From Taenia hydatigena (taxonomy: Eukaryota; Platyhelminthes; Cestoda; Cyclophyllidea; Taeniidae), in NCBI GenBank assembly GCA_036345935.2, contig JADWOT020001571.1:262001-326000 (forward strand): a DNA stretch of 64,000 nucleotides, written 5' to 3'. The translations under genes and the position numbers were made by a program. The notes under the pieces were generated by a model, which was not told where the DNA came from, searched no databases, and saw only the letters and a list, made by a program, of their open reading frames with translations. Each line of letters opens with the position of its first letter. The first letter of the stretch is position 1. Shown piece by piece: positions 37,301 through 50,212 of this stretch.

Positions 37301-37872
37301 ACTCTCATCTCTCACACAGGCTCTACTTAGCAGCTCCCATATACCACTGAGTTGTCACAGCAACCCATCTCATGTTCGCCAGTCGTCTTCACAGAAACAA
37401 GTCGATCCCCATTGGTGGAATGGAGGATTTGTGGTCAGCGATCAGTACAACACAGCGCATATCTCCGAATTTCTGACCTCAGGAGAGTCATCGTTGCTTT
37501 CACGATAAGGAAGTATAGCTGCAGAAGTGAAAGCATACCATTGTGCTGGATGAATGGACAAATGCTTTTTCTGACAACTCGCTTCACTTTATTTGCAATG
37601 TCCTTTAGATTTTGCTGCTGACAAAGTAATGGCACGTGCTGTAAAGGCGACAGCCAAAGCGAAACATGGTGTAAAGCTACCTTGGATATATCTTACCGGT
37701 CACCTCACCCGTTGTCACCTCCCATTGGATTTCCTCTTCCACTTCCACAGATTATCGTCAGATGAATGTCTCTCCCCTTCCTCTCTGATTTGGGTAGCGA
37801 GGAGACGAGTTGATGATAACGACTTAAAATGCTGAAGGTTGAGAGTTACAGTCAAACACTCACGTTGGTTAC
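34308..37872. repeat. Segmental duplication, copy II (block 2 plus block 1)
   Basis: 34308-36300 matches 45090-46776 and 48640-50400. The rest matches 6584-8070 and 50400-51870. It ends at about 37872 after CACTCACGTTGG, and the tail present in copies III and IV is absent. An open frame at 34244-34594 is also seen in copy III, but the differences between the two are mostly amino-acid changing, so it shows no sign of protein constraint. Confidence 0.85.
36117..36344 (-). pseudogene. Candidate internal exon, copy II, with stops
   Basis: The minus strand has acceptor TTTCCTACAG at the upper end and donor GTAAGT at 36116-36111, enclosing 228 nt (76 codons in phase 0). The frame contains FMEDLLTGTR, LGGWEALDAHKAFIQC, VHGHLKERIITIRVCAYNV. 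It is interrupted by TAG in the AGC-AAG-TAG context near the start and by a second TAG after RFCT. The paralog in copy IV lacks both stops but has a 17-bp deletion. The exon's gene is unknown. Confidence 0.5.
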
Positions 37873-38475
37873 ATGCAACTGGGATCACTCACCATGAGTA
37901 GAACACAAACTTGCGTTCGCACTTGCACTTGGACTCGGACACAAATACTTTCCGTGTTGCGCGTGCTTGCAATCCAATTCCGTCAACGTTTGTGCTTATA
38001 GCAACCACGTTCGTTATAATTCTTTGATATTATTATAATAATATGAAAAGATTCAGCCTGACTCTCAAAGCAATGGAGCTGTTGAGAGCAACGGAGCTAA
38101 TGGACCGTCCGCCCAGTAATTTAGACAACAGCGTGGGAAAGAAATGATTTTCTAGCACTATTAGCAGCAAAAGTAAAGGGAGAATACCTACAAATTCTAT
38201 CTCTTGCAAGCCCTGCTCGAAGTTCCCACTTTCTACATCGGGAACATAGTTGCCCATGGAAGCCTGCTTCAGTATTCAACTCATAAAGAGGATTGAGTAA
38301 AAATCAACTGTTAAAATTTTTTTCAGATTTGACTATTAATGGCATATTTTCTACAGGAGGGGTGAATAGTGTATAGCAGTTCAAGTTCTGCTCAGGATCA
38401 GTGATTTCAGCTGCGTCTGATGAGAGTTAGTGCATGAACGCCACTTTCGACATGCAATCGTCGTCAATGTATCAG

Positions 38476-38720
38476 TATTTAAACCACGACACCTCTGCCA
38501 CCCGGTCAATCCAGAATAGCGTCTTCCCAAAATGGTATATCTTGGTAGTCTCTATTTACTTCTCGTCCCTTTTTTTTACGCATTTTGCATCTAATGTTTA
38601 CTTTGTGTCCTGTGCCATCACGATCGCTTTACATCATTTCCATGTCACCAACGACGGTACATTTTGCTTAACGTTAGGATCAACCTTATCAAGGTATAAC
38701 GTGTGCAGGATGTTGCGGCT
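38476..38720 (+). pseudogene. F-box unit promoter and start exon, type A
   Basis: TATTTAAA at 38476-38483 precedes the conserved block and an ATG at 38532-38534 followed directly by GTATAT. An acceptor-like TTAACGTTAG lies at about 38.67 kb, but no F-box follows it; inverted family sequence does. The partner at 59.6 kb has the better donor GTATGT. Confidence 0.6.
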
Positions 38721-38819
38721 ATCAATGAGCTTATCGTCCTTACATGGGATATCGATGAGATCTCTACAATTTGGAGCACGAATCAGTGTTTCGTCAACGT
38801 AAAACGCGGGATAAATGGG

Positions 38820-38960
38820 GCAGATATGGAGTTGTTGATACAGTTGGGAGATCGAAATTGGGTCAGAATGAAGCGCGGGACCGTAGTTGATAGTCCGATG
38901 GGAAATGAATTGACCAAAATGGGTTGAAGACTGCCAGAATAATTTCGTTTGCTTCAAGCC
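38820..38960 (-). pseudogene. Inverted middle segment of the F-box family
   Basis: On the minus strand the frame FPIGLSTTVPRFILTQFRS, then PNCINNSISAPF, aligns with + strand PTDNQLASCFIVTHFISP, then HCINGCIY, at 39.6 kb and with minus-strand LTMVSCFIMTCFQSPRCMD at 60.0 kb. A family segment therefore lies backwards between a forward promoter and a forward F-box. The longer minus-strand frame 38634-39017 uses a different phase and is probably chance. Confidence 0.45.
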
Positions 38961-39009
38961 AAATCCTACAACCGGAAGTGGCTTCCGGCGGACAATTGAT
39001 GGGATATGA

Positions 39010-39165
39010 GAAAACAACGTGCGACACTTCCGAGTTTAGTATTGAAAGACCTGCTGGATTTATTGACAGTATCACCTTCTAGCAACCCTGTGGAGATTTT
39101 CAACTCCCCGTATACAAAATCAACCGCTTCTGCCTTCATTTGAGGTCCGTGCACCACTCCCTATG
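39010..39165 (+). pseudogene. F-box subtype 2 remnant
   Basis: LPSLVLKDLLDLLTVSPSSN aligns with LPSLVPKDLLSLLVLSRLSN at 60.16 kb, then the frame slips and ends at TGA about 39.14 kb. The leading Leu-Pro and the LLxLL core are kept. Confidence 0.5.
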
Positions 39166-39339
39166 CCAGGTCTACCGCACTAGCAAACGTTCGTACTCTC
39201 TGCACCGCGTTTGATCTGTTTGTATCGGACGTCGATGAACAATCAGTCGAGGTGAGGCGATCGCGCGACTTTCACATAAAACGATGCTAAACAACCCAGT
39301 GTGCCAACGGTATTGTGAGGTCAATGTAATCTCCATTCC

Positions 39340-39945
39340 ATGGCCACTGTGTTTAAGCCTCGTCATCTCTGTCATACAGTCAGCCCACCCCATCAGCTTT
39401 CTAGCATGGTAATTTTTAGCCGTCCCTGTTTACTTCACTATCTCTGGATCCCATTCTAATGCTGCTGATAATGCCAAACATTTGCTACGTCTGGACTTCA
39501 AATTTGGCTCAATAAGCAGTATTGTCAATCAAGATCCGTTCCCGGATGTTGGGTATCTTAGGGAGCGAATGAGTGCTTTTAGCATTTTCAACCGACTTGG
39601 TCGATTTTTCTCACCGACAGACAATCAACTTGCCTCTTGTTTTATCGTGACCCACTTCATTTCTCCACACTGTATAAACGGCTGTATTTATGCAAATGTT
39701 ATGCACGTTTTGCCTTGTTTGGTAGGCGATTCGTGTTCCTTATCGCATAGACTCCATGAGTGCGGCGGCTGCGTATACATGATGGGCCCTCACCGGCAAA
39801 TATGTTGCGCCAAGCCTCTTGCTGTTGGGCACTTCTTAATGTAAGGGAGCTGTCACAATGTATCCACTACGACCTGTGGTTCAAGGGCATCAGTGCTACT
39901 TCCACAAATGTTGATTTTCCTGTTTTACTGACTCAAATATAGCCC
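39340..39945 (+). pseudogene. F-box family pseudogene, F-box missing
   Basis: A GTTTAAG box at 39351 and an ATG at 39406-39408 followed by GTAATT give the promoter and start exon. No F-box follows. From 39482 a 120-codon frame contains PFPDVGYLRERMSAFSIF, which aligns with LLPAIEYRLNKMRSF of the intact gene. It continues to GGCVYMMGPHRQICC, matching DYDCYVFFMDP...WRLFC with the internal deletion seen at 16.3 and 61.0 kb. The end NVRELSQCIHYDLWFKG is in another frame. Confidence 0.65.
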
Positions 39946-40659
39946 TTTTATTGTGACGCATCTATCTTTCCTTTGTCACGGAATTTAGTGGCCTTAAAAC
40001 ATTTAGCGTAGGTTTGTTTGATGGCTAATGTGACACGTTCGCCAGGAGAAGGATTCGAAGGGCACACAAATTATGCTTGAAATAGTGAGAAGCAGATTTG
40101 TTGCAGGCACTGCCGCAAAGGTGTCAGCCTACCTTGTTAGAGTTTTAGGTCATTTTGTATCTATGATATAGCAAAAAGGCAAATAGGGAGTAGCATCAGC
40201 AACTTATATGAAATGAGGCAAAAATTAGGCCGTTACAACGTCTTCTGTACGCGAATCGCGCATCATTTCTTGCTTCACTTCCTGCTTCGGCAAATATTCG
40301 CTTCAATTCATCCATTAGGACGACTGCATATGAAGCGCGCGGAGCAGTAGTAACATGATGGAAACAGAAATACAAGCGTTGCATCACAAACTGCCTCTAT
40401 TAATGCGTGTGTGTTTATGCAAAGGTGGCATGGTGAGGTCTTTGATCACCACGTTTGGTGCTTAGACGCCATGTCTGGCCTGAGTTGTGGCATTTTTACG
40501 ACGAAGAAGCATCGCGTGACATCCGGAAATCAGATAGTCAAGTTGTAAAGTCGCAGATTGAAGGCGTGATTAAATCTAGGTAGCACGAAATGGTACAATG
40601 TGTAGACATCGCAGTGAGATCAGTTTAATCCTTCCTCCAGGAGCATGTTACGTAGCCCT

Positions 40660-42376
40660 CGTCGTTTCTGCCATGCAGACTATCCATGCGCACGTCCCTC
40701 GGTAATGGCAGGCTTCGGGTGTCTCAATTCACCATCGCTTCTTTCTTTGCTTCCATCAAGCCACACTCTTTCTCCTCTAAATATTATACACCACATTTTT
40801 TATTCCTAGTTTCCAAATCAAAGACGATGGTATGCTTTTTAATAATTTTGGCACGAAATAGTTCAATCGCAAAATTTCTAACCCTTGGCTTAAATTGTCA
40901 CCAAAATTATGCCATTCCTCGATGTTTTGAAGGTGGTATATATCTGCAACGCTTTTTCAGGCTGAAGGTGTTTGCTTTCAACATGCCGACATTCCACTGC
41001 CCTGCTTCAACGCGGTTAGCTTTGAGCCTAGCTAAACCTGCGCCCTAACCATCTACTCTATTTAGACCCTTCATCTCTTTCTATCCAAAATGTGGCTGAT
41101 TCACCTTCCTATTACAAAGATGCAATTGTTATCAAAGATGTCTGCGCCGATCCATTTGACACTAAGATCACATCAGGATAGACTTGCAATCCTGATTCGA
41201 ATGGGAAACATGCTGAGACTCAAAATTCCATAGGTTTAATTTACCAAAAGCTCTCTCATGTTTAGGTAACCCATTGTCTGTGTACACACAGGCTATGTGC
41301 ATGATTGTGCCTTAGCTGTACAGGTGCCACACACAGAAGAATACAAACCGCATAGATTGGCCTTATTCCTCAATCAACTGAACTAATATTCCCGCATACA
41401 GCAGAGATGTTCGCAAGCATAACGCCAACCTGAGGCCTTTGCCAACTTTTGCAAGACGCAGCTTCGACTCAGAGTCTAAAGACGTGTCAAAAGTAACTAT
41501 CCTATTTAAGATTTCCAAAGTCATAGCAGAAGGAAACTAATTTGGAATGACCTCAGCTAGTCCATGTTTCCTTTATCAGCCTAAAGATGGACATGATACC
41601 ACAATCAAATGGTACGAAGTGTCACTCAAGGCGTGATATTCCTGCGACCACTGATGGCATTACCTATTTATGCGCCAATTCAAATTAGATATCACTCGAA
41701 TGCTCTGCAAACATTTAAAGCAAATCTACAGGCCCCATCGTTCATTGCCTATTGGTTTGAGATGAAGATCTATTCGGTCAAAATCAGTGTGTCTTTGAAC
41801 CAAATAATATTATTGTGGACCAACATAGAACATCCGTGAGTGTCAGTATTATTGATAAGGAAAGGATAGTAATCCAGTGGGGATGTAGGAAACCCTACAA
41901 TGACACACTATGCCCAATATTGTGCGAAGTTTACAAAACCCTTTCCTACGGCTGTGGAAAAGGAAAATTGGTAAAGCCATTCAAAGCGGAATGAAACTAA
42001 GCTTCTCATTTAACATAACCACTGCTCTATACCTGAAAAACCTTAAACACACAGAAGGAGGAAGAGAATACCACCATTTTTACATTTCCTGTTTGGTTGA
42101 ACCACATGGAAAGGGACTGACTGTAGTTGAATGCAATAGGTATTGGTTTTGACAAACCGGTTCTTTCGCGTTGTGCAAAACTAGGAAAACAGCCGTGCAA
42201 TACCACTCTTGTCTCTTAACTTCAAGAATGGCATCGAATCACATCGGACAGGTATGGTTCATTAGGAGACGAAATGCCAGCAGCAAGAGATGATGAATTC
42301 AAAATGTGTCCAAATTCAAAATAGAATCCCATTCTTAAGTCCCTAATTTCATCTTGGTTATTTCGGAAAGTCTCGT
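40660..42376. other. No recognisable gene
   Basis: Short frames at 40686-41048, 41609-41839 and 41910-42152 show no domain, signal peptide or relation to the repeated families. The left end resembles a worn subtype 1 promoter. Confidence 0.4.
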
Positions 42377-42800
42377 TTGCACTCACGAAGAAGCAGAAGG
42401 GAGGCGTTTGCGTTGTTCGCAGTGCTATCTTCTGAGCTTCAGCTAGCCATGATCTATCTAGATGGACTCTTCGAACAGCTTACCCGTGATAGACATTGGC
42501 GATGGTGGACAGAGCTGACAGCCAATCAGATCCACGTCGGATATTCGCCGGGTGGAAGTGTATCAGCTGGTGGAAGAACCGACCAAAGACTAGATCATGC
42601 AATTATCAAAGTCACTGCAGGTCTTACCTACTGAATCTGCACTAAAGTCGGCAGTCCTCTTCACAGGCAGCTGCCCATGTCTCGTGTGCTGTAGGAACGA
42701 AGCCTTTGTAAAGGAACTGGACACAGGTACCATGTAAGCCGACAAAATTTGAGCTAAGAACCACTTATATCGTTGAAAAAGAGAAGAGTGAGTCTCAGAA
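42377..42800 (+). pseudogene. Family Z remnant
   Basis: The frame RVEVYQLVEEPTKD, TAG, IMQLSKSLQVLPTESAL aligns with EEVCHLGEELVKDEAMEPPK near 26.85 kb and with the minus strand at 62.5 kb. A different frame, open at 42377-42634, covers the same bases and is not the conserved one. Confidence 0.4.
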
Positions 42801-42829
42801 AAGTTTGAGTCTCTGTTCTGGCGGCTCCT

Positions 42830-43870
42830 GTGGGTGGTTCTCAATTGGAATCCGTAATAGGCGATTGCAGTAACTCCGCTAAGTCAGCCTGTCAGACTTC
42901 AGGTCGCTTGACTCATCACAGTCGTCAATCCACCACAGTAGTGCCAAGTAAACAATCCTCAAAGCTGATGAAACTCGCTGTAAACTTCGCAAAGAGTTGC
43001 ATATTATTAATTGCATTGTCGAAACTGTGTGGCAAGATTGCTATGATTAACATTTGATGCAGCTTGATAGCATCCGGGAGGCAGAGTGGCTGATCCCTGG
43101 AAAGAAATTTTGGATCCATCAGGAACGCGTAGCAGTCGTAGTCCATAATATCACCTTTGATTTCCTTCTTCCAAGCTCATTATAATACATTGTGCCGCCT
43201 TTCCCATTTGCATGAGTATAGTGGTTGCTGTTTTTAACTCGATAGTATTCATAAGATATGGAGCAGACTGCCCGGTGATATCTCTGTTTATAGAGCTTGG
43301 AGAAATACTGCATATAGCGTTGAATATGAAGCATCACTTAATGGGCTGCTGAGGAGAGAATCCACTTGCATGAATTAAATGCTGTGGAAAAGACCTCGTT
43401 TTTAAGCGATTTTCAATTGCAGGTAGTAAGTTTCCATCGATATATGGTGAGTTTTGTGAAAGCAAGCGGCAACAGAGGTGTTTGTCTAGCCGCCTCTAAT
43501 TATTGCTGCGACGGCTCTTTGCTTCGGTTGGTCGTCGTCTTGATAGTTTCAATCACCAGTTGGGAATGGCATTGCAGGCATTCACTGTGTCCTCCACATC
43601 AGGGAATTCGCATGGCTTGGGTGCTAATTCAGCTGGAGAGTCAGTGATTTCGCTCTGTTCCTAAAGTGAAACGAAAGTATGCCATCGTGAGTGCCATGAA
43701 AATGGAATAAGGGAATTGTAATTGTAGAAGAGTCATAGGAAGCAGTAAACAAGAGTTAGTGAGGATAAAGCGACAAGGAGATGTAAATAGGGGTTGCTGG
43801 TGCCCACCATTTTGGGAGAATGCTAGCGTAGGTTGACTGTAAGTCTGGGGTGACGAGGCTAAATACTGGC
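42830..43870 (-). pseudogene. F-box pseudogene, sister of the 24-kb gene
   Basis: The minus-strand start at 43810-43808 is followed by GTGGGC. The 147-bp intron ends in CACTTTAG, and exon 2 from 43660 reads EQSEITDSPAELAPKPCEFP, then DVEDTVNACNAIPNW and TGA, where the intact gene has WRW. Two F-box leucines have become Ser and Pro. Later parts align in shifting frames: HANGKGGTMYYNELGRRKSK, then MDYDCYAFLMDPKF, DAIKLHQMLIIAILP and FAKFTASFISFEDC. At least one stop and one frameshift disable it. The TATA position reads TATTTAG. Confidence 0.8.
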
Positions 43871-45089
43871 AATGCAGAAGGGAAGGAAGATGCAGTGGAA
43901 CTAAATTCACAATGGTGCTGCCACGTTGGTTCGTTTCGTTTCGTGTCGTGTGGTTGGAAGGTCGCGCAATCACCATGGCCCGAATGACTCCCCCTTGTCC
44001 GATGACATGGAATGCTGTAAACTGGCTTATGCTCACACAATCCGCCACACACTATGTCCTGTCAATTCAGTCCACCTCTCATTCATTTTGCATGAATCAT
44101 TCTTACAATACTTTTGGCTTAATTTAATGCCAACCTCTTTAATGACACTATGTCTCATTCCACGAACCGCCTCATCTGCGTTTGACGGGGAAGGAAACTG
44201 GAGCCACGCCTTTCTTCTCACGCTTAGCCAGTGTACACAAACATAGAGCTGACAGAGGTCCATCTATTCATTTCCTTATTGTTGGTGCGAGAGTGGGTAG
44301 AGATGTTTGCATGGCTGCATCAGATTGTGGCTTAAGACCAATTGAGGTGCATGGATTGGGCTTGATTCAACTAAAGAGATACCAACTGCCCATTGGAACG
44401 GAAGGTAAAATGGACGTTGTCTATTAGCGGCAGTCTGTGGACCCGTCAGTTGGTTGTCAGCCGTTCGGTCTTTTGGCGTAAGTGGAGAATGTAATTCTTT
44501 GGCTCTCTTACATGCCCATGTCTATTTTATTATGATTGCTTAGAACGAACACCTCGTGATTGAAGCCATAAGAAGCCAATGGACAACTTGACGTCACTCC
44601 AATGCTGTACCAACCTTCAACTGCAAATTCTACATCGCATTACTAATCGCCCATTGTTCGTAAATGAGAATTATTCTTACCGATTTGACGGCTTTATACT
44701 TAAAACGTTTCGGTGTGCTGGAATTAAACATGTGTTAGGGTCAGCGCCATTGATGACGGAAGGATGGCAATCCGGTGAGGACGTGAGAATCATGACAATG
44801 ACACGTCATGCGGAACAATGAGTGAGCTAAGTGAAAGTTCTTTCTTTAATCGTGGAAAAGGACCGAATTAAGGTATCGGATCCGTGTGCGTTTGTGTTGG
44901 TATGCCCTGGGAGCTAAAATCATGATTTTAACTTCACTCCCTCTTATCCACTTTAATCGTATATGCATGGAACGGAGAAGCATGGGATTATGTTTATTCA
45001 TGGTGCTATCCTTCACTGTTCCCTCGCACTCACCTGACAAAACAATGAATAGGTATTCCACTCCTCTTCTTTATCAATCACTTGTAGAA

Positions 45090-48000
45090 ATCGCATCCTG
45101 GTGGCAGATTGGATTGTGCAGGCGTTAGTGAATCAGTTACACTGCAAAGTGGATCTTTGTAAGGCATCGGACCAGCACGCCTTGACGGCACTTCGCTATC
45201 CAGAAACAATTCCATGGTACACAAGCATCAAGAAACAGGTCCAGCAGGTCAATTTTGAACGGTGCTCCCTCACCGGAATATATATAACCACTATTGTTAA
45301 AACCGTCATGCTTTATCTTCGTTTCACTACTTACTGCTCCAGACACCCATCCACTGACAGATCACTTACGAATGGGTAGTCGAGGCTTACAATCGAGCAA
45401 TGACTCTTCCCATGACTTTCAGCTCCAAAAGCCGCCTGCTCCGAATCGATATTGCTGACCGATTTCACTGAATCATGAACAAAATCATCGCATGTGACGA
45501 GTGCCTCGTAAGGACCTGCAATCCTATTCTGGTCAGTGGGGCTGCAATCACGACCGATTGATCCAGCTCAAAAGCGATGCGGTGCGTTCGGGAGAGAACA
45601 GATGGCTGCTACCACGCCAAAACCATACTTACTATTGATGAGTTCTCAAAATGCAATCAACTGCGGAAGTGGGCAGTGGAGGAGGGTCTTGCCTGACCCT
45701 CTGCTTGAACGAAACCGCCGCCCTTTACCCTTGTTGATACTTGGACGATCGCATGTCACTACTCGTCACTCTACTCGCACGTCATGATGCGCATACAACG
45801 CCTCTAACGACTCAATATAACCAGCCTCACAGCCGAATAAACCTGAAGAAGTTGAAAGCAACAGTGCGAAAATGAGCTGGTTTGTGTCTGATCATCATTC
45901 ATTGTCACTTCATGGCACATTGGGGCACTGCATTGTCGGTTAAGTTATGAATTAATGGAAACAGTGTTGGATTAGCAAGAGGGTGGGTTTGGTTGGTGCT
46001 GATCAAAGCGTTATTGTAAAGCGTGGCGTGATGCAACCCCCATGTCAAGCCTCAGTGTGTGTCAAAGCTCTGTGAATGTTACGACACGGTCGATGACCCA
46101 TGGCTTATGACTCATCCGAGGGTTCTATTGCATCAGCTAGTCTCTTTGTGATGCGAAACCATCGGTCCAGCGTCGAACGCTTAATGCATTGTCTGGCCAA
46201 GGAAGCGAGAAAGTGCGTTGCATGAGGGCAACCACTAGTCAAACTCTGGACTTTCCTCCACTAAGCAGCAATGTTCTAGTGTTGTCCCTACATGGATATC
46301 CACCCATTCTGAGACATTTATCGTATCAGCAGTTTTGAAACATGATAAGTTAAACTCCCATGGATCCTTAGCAGTGGTGAGTTTCAGACCAACTCATGAG
46401 CAGACAACATTTACCCCAAATAGCAGACTGGTGACATTCTCTGCCTATTTATTCGCCTGAATAGAGTTGACAAGGAGGTCATGAATTGTCCACATTCTCT
46501 AGTGTGAACGCGTAGTTTGATCAATGCTTAAATAACGCTTCCTGTAAACACAGGAGTTCAGATGTTTTTTGCAGTGATAAGGACTCCAAAATACTCTCTT
46601 CCGTGTTAGATCCATACGCTAGACAAAACGACGTTGAGATGGGTGCACACCGGCAAGTGTTGCTGCGTTGAGAGATATAGTCTGTCACCACGACCTACCG
46701 ATTGGGAAGGCAGAAGAACGCGCAACATCAAACCATGCTGATTAATTCGATTTGAGCATAAGTTGGTCATGAAAATGCGTTGGCTGCAAACTGTCGTGAG
46801 TTTGGCAAGTGCAACCGCAATTTCAGCAGAAGCAGCACTAAGTGCAATGCACAAAATTTACTTTCGTGTCATCGAGAGCCTGCTCATAGTTTACTGTTGA
46901 CTGCGTAAACAACATGATTACTAATGAGAGCTAGTTTAAGTGCGAGGCTCATGAAGGGGGATGTTGCAATGTTAACTCTCACTAGTCGTGTTGACAAGGG
47001 GTTGAATGATGGGAGGGAGGCTTATTCTCACCCCCTTAGAGTGAAAATTGCTGATTGCTTGCCCAATTGATGAGTTGGTTGACAAGTTGAACAAAAAAAA
47101 TAAAAATAGCAACTGGATAGACTTCTTGAAAGAGCGTTCTGATGGTAGTAACATCCCTTCTCCTTTAAAATGGTGACTTCATAGCACCGGTAGTGGCGGA
47201 CTTGACAGACTCACTCAATATCGCCTCCTGTTGAGGCGCTGCAAATGATGTCTGGGTCAAAAGCAAAAAATCGCTAATGGTAAAAAGAATTTACATAACC
47301 CTTTGTTAGCTGCAGGTGATATTCTCTGCTACCTAGAAATTGATGGGCTTCATTGATGCAGAGCTAAGAGAACGTGATGCCGGAACAGTCGAGGAAAGAG
47401 CAGAAATGTGTTTGATTCCTTCCAAATACCCTCAATAATTTGCCTTGATAGCTTTGCGGCACTCGCGTGGTCCTTGGAGAAGAGACAGAAGCAAAAACGT
47501 ATCGAACTGCCTTCAACCCATTGAGTTTATTTTACTCCGCCGCAGAAGGGATAACTTGCGATTGCTTCGCTTCGTCGTCGGCAGGATAAGGCTAGTTTAT
47601 TTGGACGAGCATTAACGACTTGTGTGTGTAGGAGCAAGTGGAAATACTGATCGCACTACCATTTGTTGCGATAAGCATCAAAATGCGGCTGCTACGTGCT
47701 CGTGATGGATCCGGAATTTTATTATAGAAATCGCCGTTTAACGAATTGATGGCAGCGAAAATGAAACATGGCGGTAGGCAAATGGAGGATTACATTGCTT
47801 AACAATAAACAAAGAGCAAAGCTTGTTTTATTTGCTTCCTCGCCATTGCTTTCAACGCAGCCTTCCCATAAGGGTCACCCTTCTTTAATCCGCCCCTGTC
47901 TGTCCTCTATCCAAACGCTTTAAATTAACAACTTATAATCTTGAACTTTGTTATAATTTATGCCAATATTGACATGACTAGATCACAAGCATGCAGCAGA

Positions 48001-48300
48001 GTCGAACATTGGTGTTCAAGTCCGAATCCATGTTCTGCAAAGGGTCAGTGTCTTCACTTGCGCCTGATGGGCCTTACTATTTCACCGTGACTCTCAACCC
48101 TTAATGGACTTGCATTTTCGCCTCTACTGGCCCCAGAAAGCCAAAAAAGAAAGATTTAGGGAGCGTCTCTCACATCTTTCCAAGGGACCAAGTAGGCCAG
48201 ACGCCTACTTCAGTTCACCGTACCTTGTGTCCAGCTCTGTTACTGTGCAAATTTAAACGCTTTCTTCGTGGTAGGAGCGATATTGCAACAGTTCGCCAAG
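45090..48300. repeat. Segmental duplication, copy III (block 2 joined to tail)
   Basis: 45090-46776 matches block 2 of copies II and IV. At about 46776, after GAAAATGCG, it passes directly to sequence equivalent to 53090 in copy IV and runs on to about 48300 (equivalent to 54610). The stretch 50093-53090 of copy IV is absent. Confidence 0.8.
47600..47790 (+). pseudogene. F-box family middle segment in the tail
   Basis: KCGCYVLVMDPEFYYRNRRL, then TN and TGA, aligns with DYDCYVFFMDPEFRSGDQLL. Before it, in another frame, ASGNTDRTTICC aligns loosely with ANGEGGTILYH. The tail block thus carries a worn family piece, also present at 53.93-54.08 kb. Confidence 0.5.
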
Positions 48301-48478
48301 TCGTTAGTATTTACAAGAAATGCAGCATGTGAATATGAAATGTACAAGATCTATTTGTAGTCTTTTCTACCACATCGCTGTTCGAGTCCCATTCAGAGAA
48401 ACAAGAGGAATTCCTAATTCCTTCTCTCTGGATTGGATAGCGATGGGCAGCTTGGGAAATGCAAATCTAATTACAACT

Positions 48479-48497
48479 GTCAGTCAGTCAGTCAGTC
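48479..48497. repeat. GTCA tetranucleotide microsatellite
   Basis: Nearly five GTCA units read directly, lying in the spacer between copies III and IV. Confidence 0.9.
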
Positions 48498-50212
48498 TTG
48501 TTGTTGGAGAGGCAGAATGAGACTCTGAAGTCCTAATTTCGCTGTCCTCTTCTCGCCTCATGACTGAAATCATGGCCAACGATAGTGCGTTGCGTCGCGT
48601 CGTGTCGCATCGATGGAGGAATGCGAAAGCATATGATAAGCAGGAATGTATATAGCCACTATTATCAAAACCGTCATGCTTTATCTTCGTTTCACTACTT
48701 ACTGCTCCAGACACCCATTCACTGGCAGATCACTTACGAATGGGTAGTCGAGGCTTACAATCGAGCAATGACTCTTCCCATGACTTTCAGCTCCAAAAGC
48801 CGCCTGCTCCGAATCGATATTGCTGACCGATTTCACTGAATCATGAACAAAATCATCGCATGTGACGAGTGCCTCGTAAGGACCTGCAATCCTACTCTGG
48901 TCAGTGGGGCTGCAATCACGACCGATTGATCCAGCTCAAATGCGATGCGGTGCGTTCGGGAGAGAACAGATGGCTGCTACCACGCCAAAACCATACTTAC
49001 TATTGACGAGTTCTCAAAATGCAATCAACTACGGAAGTGGGCAGTGGAGGAGGGTCTTGCCTGACCCTCTGCTTAAACGAAACCGCCGCCCTTTACCCTT
49101 GTTGATACTTGGACGATCGCATGTCACTACTCGTCACTCTACCCACACGTCATGATGCGCATACAACGCCTCTGACAACTCAATATAACCAGCCTCACAG
49201 CCGAATAAACCTGAAGAAGTTGAAAACAACAGTGCGAAAATGAGCTGGTTTGCGTCTGATCATCATTCATTGTCACTTCATGGCACATTGGGGCACTGCA
49301 TTGTCGGTTAAGTTATGAATTAATGGAAACAGTGTTGGATTAGCAAGAGGGTGGGTTTGGTTGGTGCTGATCAAAGCCTTATTGTAAAGCGTAGCGTGAT
49401 GCAACCTTCATGTCAAGCCTCAGTGTGTGTCAAAGCTCTGTGAATGTTACGACACGGTCGATGACCCATGGCTTATGACTCATCCGAGGGTTCTATTGCA
49501 TCAGCTAGTCTCTTGGTAATGCGAAACCATCGGTCCAGCGTCGAACGCTTAGTGCACTGTCTAGCCAAGGAAGCGAGAAAAAGCGTTGCATGAGGACAAC
49601 CACTAATCAAACTCTGGACTTTTCTCCACTAAGCAGCAATGTTCTAGTGCTGTTGTAGTATCAGCAGTTTTGAAACATGATAAATTAAACTCCTATGGAT
49701 CCTTAGCAGTGGTGAGTCCCAGATCAACTCTAAAATAGGCAACATTTCACCCCAAATAGCAGACTGGTGACATCCTCTACCTATTTATTCGCCTGAATTG
49801 TCCACATTCTCTAGTGTGAACTCGTAGTTTGATCAATGCTTAAATAAGGCTTCCTGTAAACACAGGAGTTCAGATGTTCCTTTGCAGTGATAAGGTCTCC
49901 AAAATACTCTCTTTCGTGTTAGATCCATACGCTAGACAAAACGACGTTGAGATGGGTGCTAACCGGCAAGTGTTGCTGCGTTGAGAGATATAGCCTGTCA
50001 CCACGACCTACCGATTGGGAAGGCAGAAGAACGCCAACACCAAACCACGCTGGTTAATTCGATTTGAGCATAACTTGGTCATGAAAATGCGCTACCAGTC
50101 TTCAACTCGTCCTCCGAGTTCTCGCGCAGTCATATATGCTGCCAAGTGAGTGTCGTAGCGTTCGAAGTGCATTCCATGCGACGCTGTGACAGTCAAGACT
50201 TCTTGCACTTAC

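Larger units (their letters stand above)
38400..40650. repeat. Duplicated double F-box unit (partner 59.53-61.40 kb)
   Basis: Both regions show the same order: promoter and start exon, antisense middle segment, subtype 2 F-box, subtype 1 promoter and start exon, middle and C-terminal remnants, 3' flank. Similarity is moderate and extends through non-coding parts. Confidence 0.7.

Noticed and set aside
38634..39017. 127-codon minus-strand frame
   Set aside because: The family match at this place is in another minus-strand phase; the long frame is not kept in the duplicate at 59.9 kb.
47990..48060. tRNA-like stretch with TTCAAGTCCGAATCC
   Set aside because: It lacks a matching acceptor stem and D arm and recurs as part of the type A upstream flank near 54.3 and 59.5 kb.
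48479..48497. Short regular repeat that might suggest an array
   Set aside because: It is a plain GTCA microsatellite; there are no spaced direct repeats, and the setting is eukaryotic.
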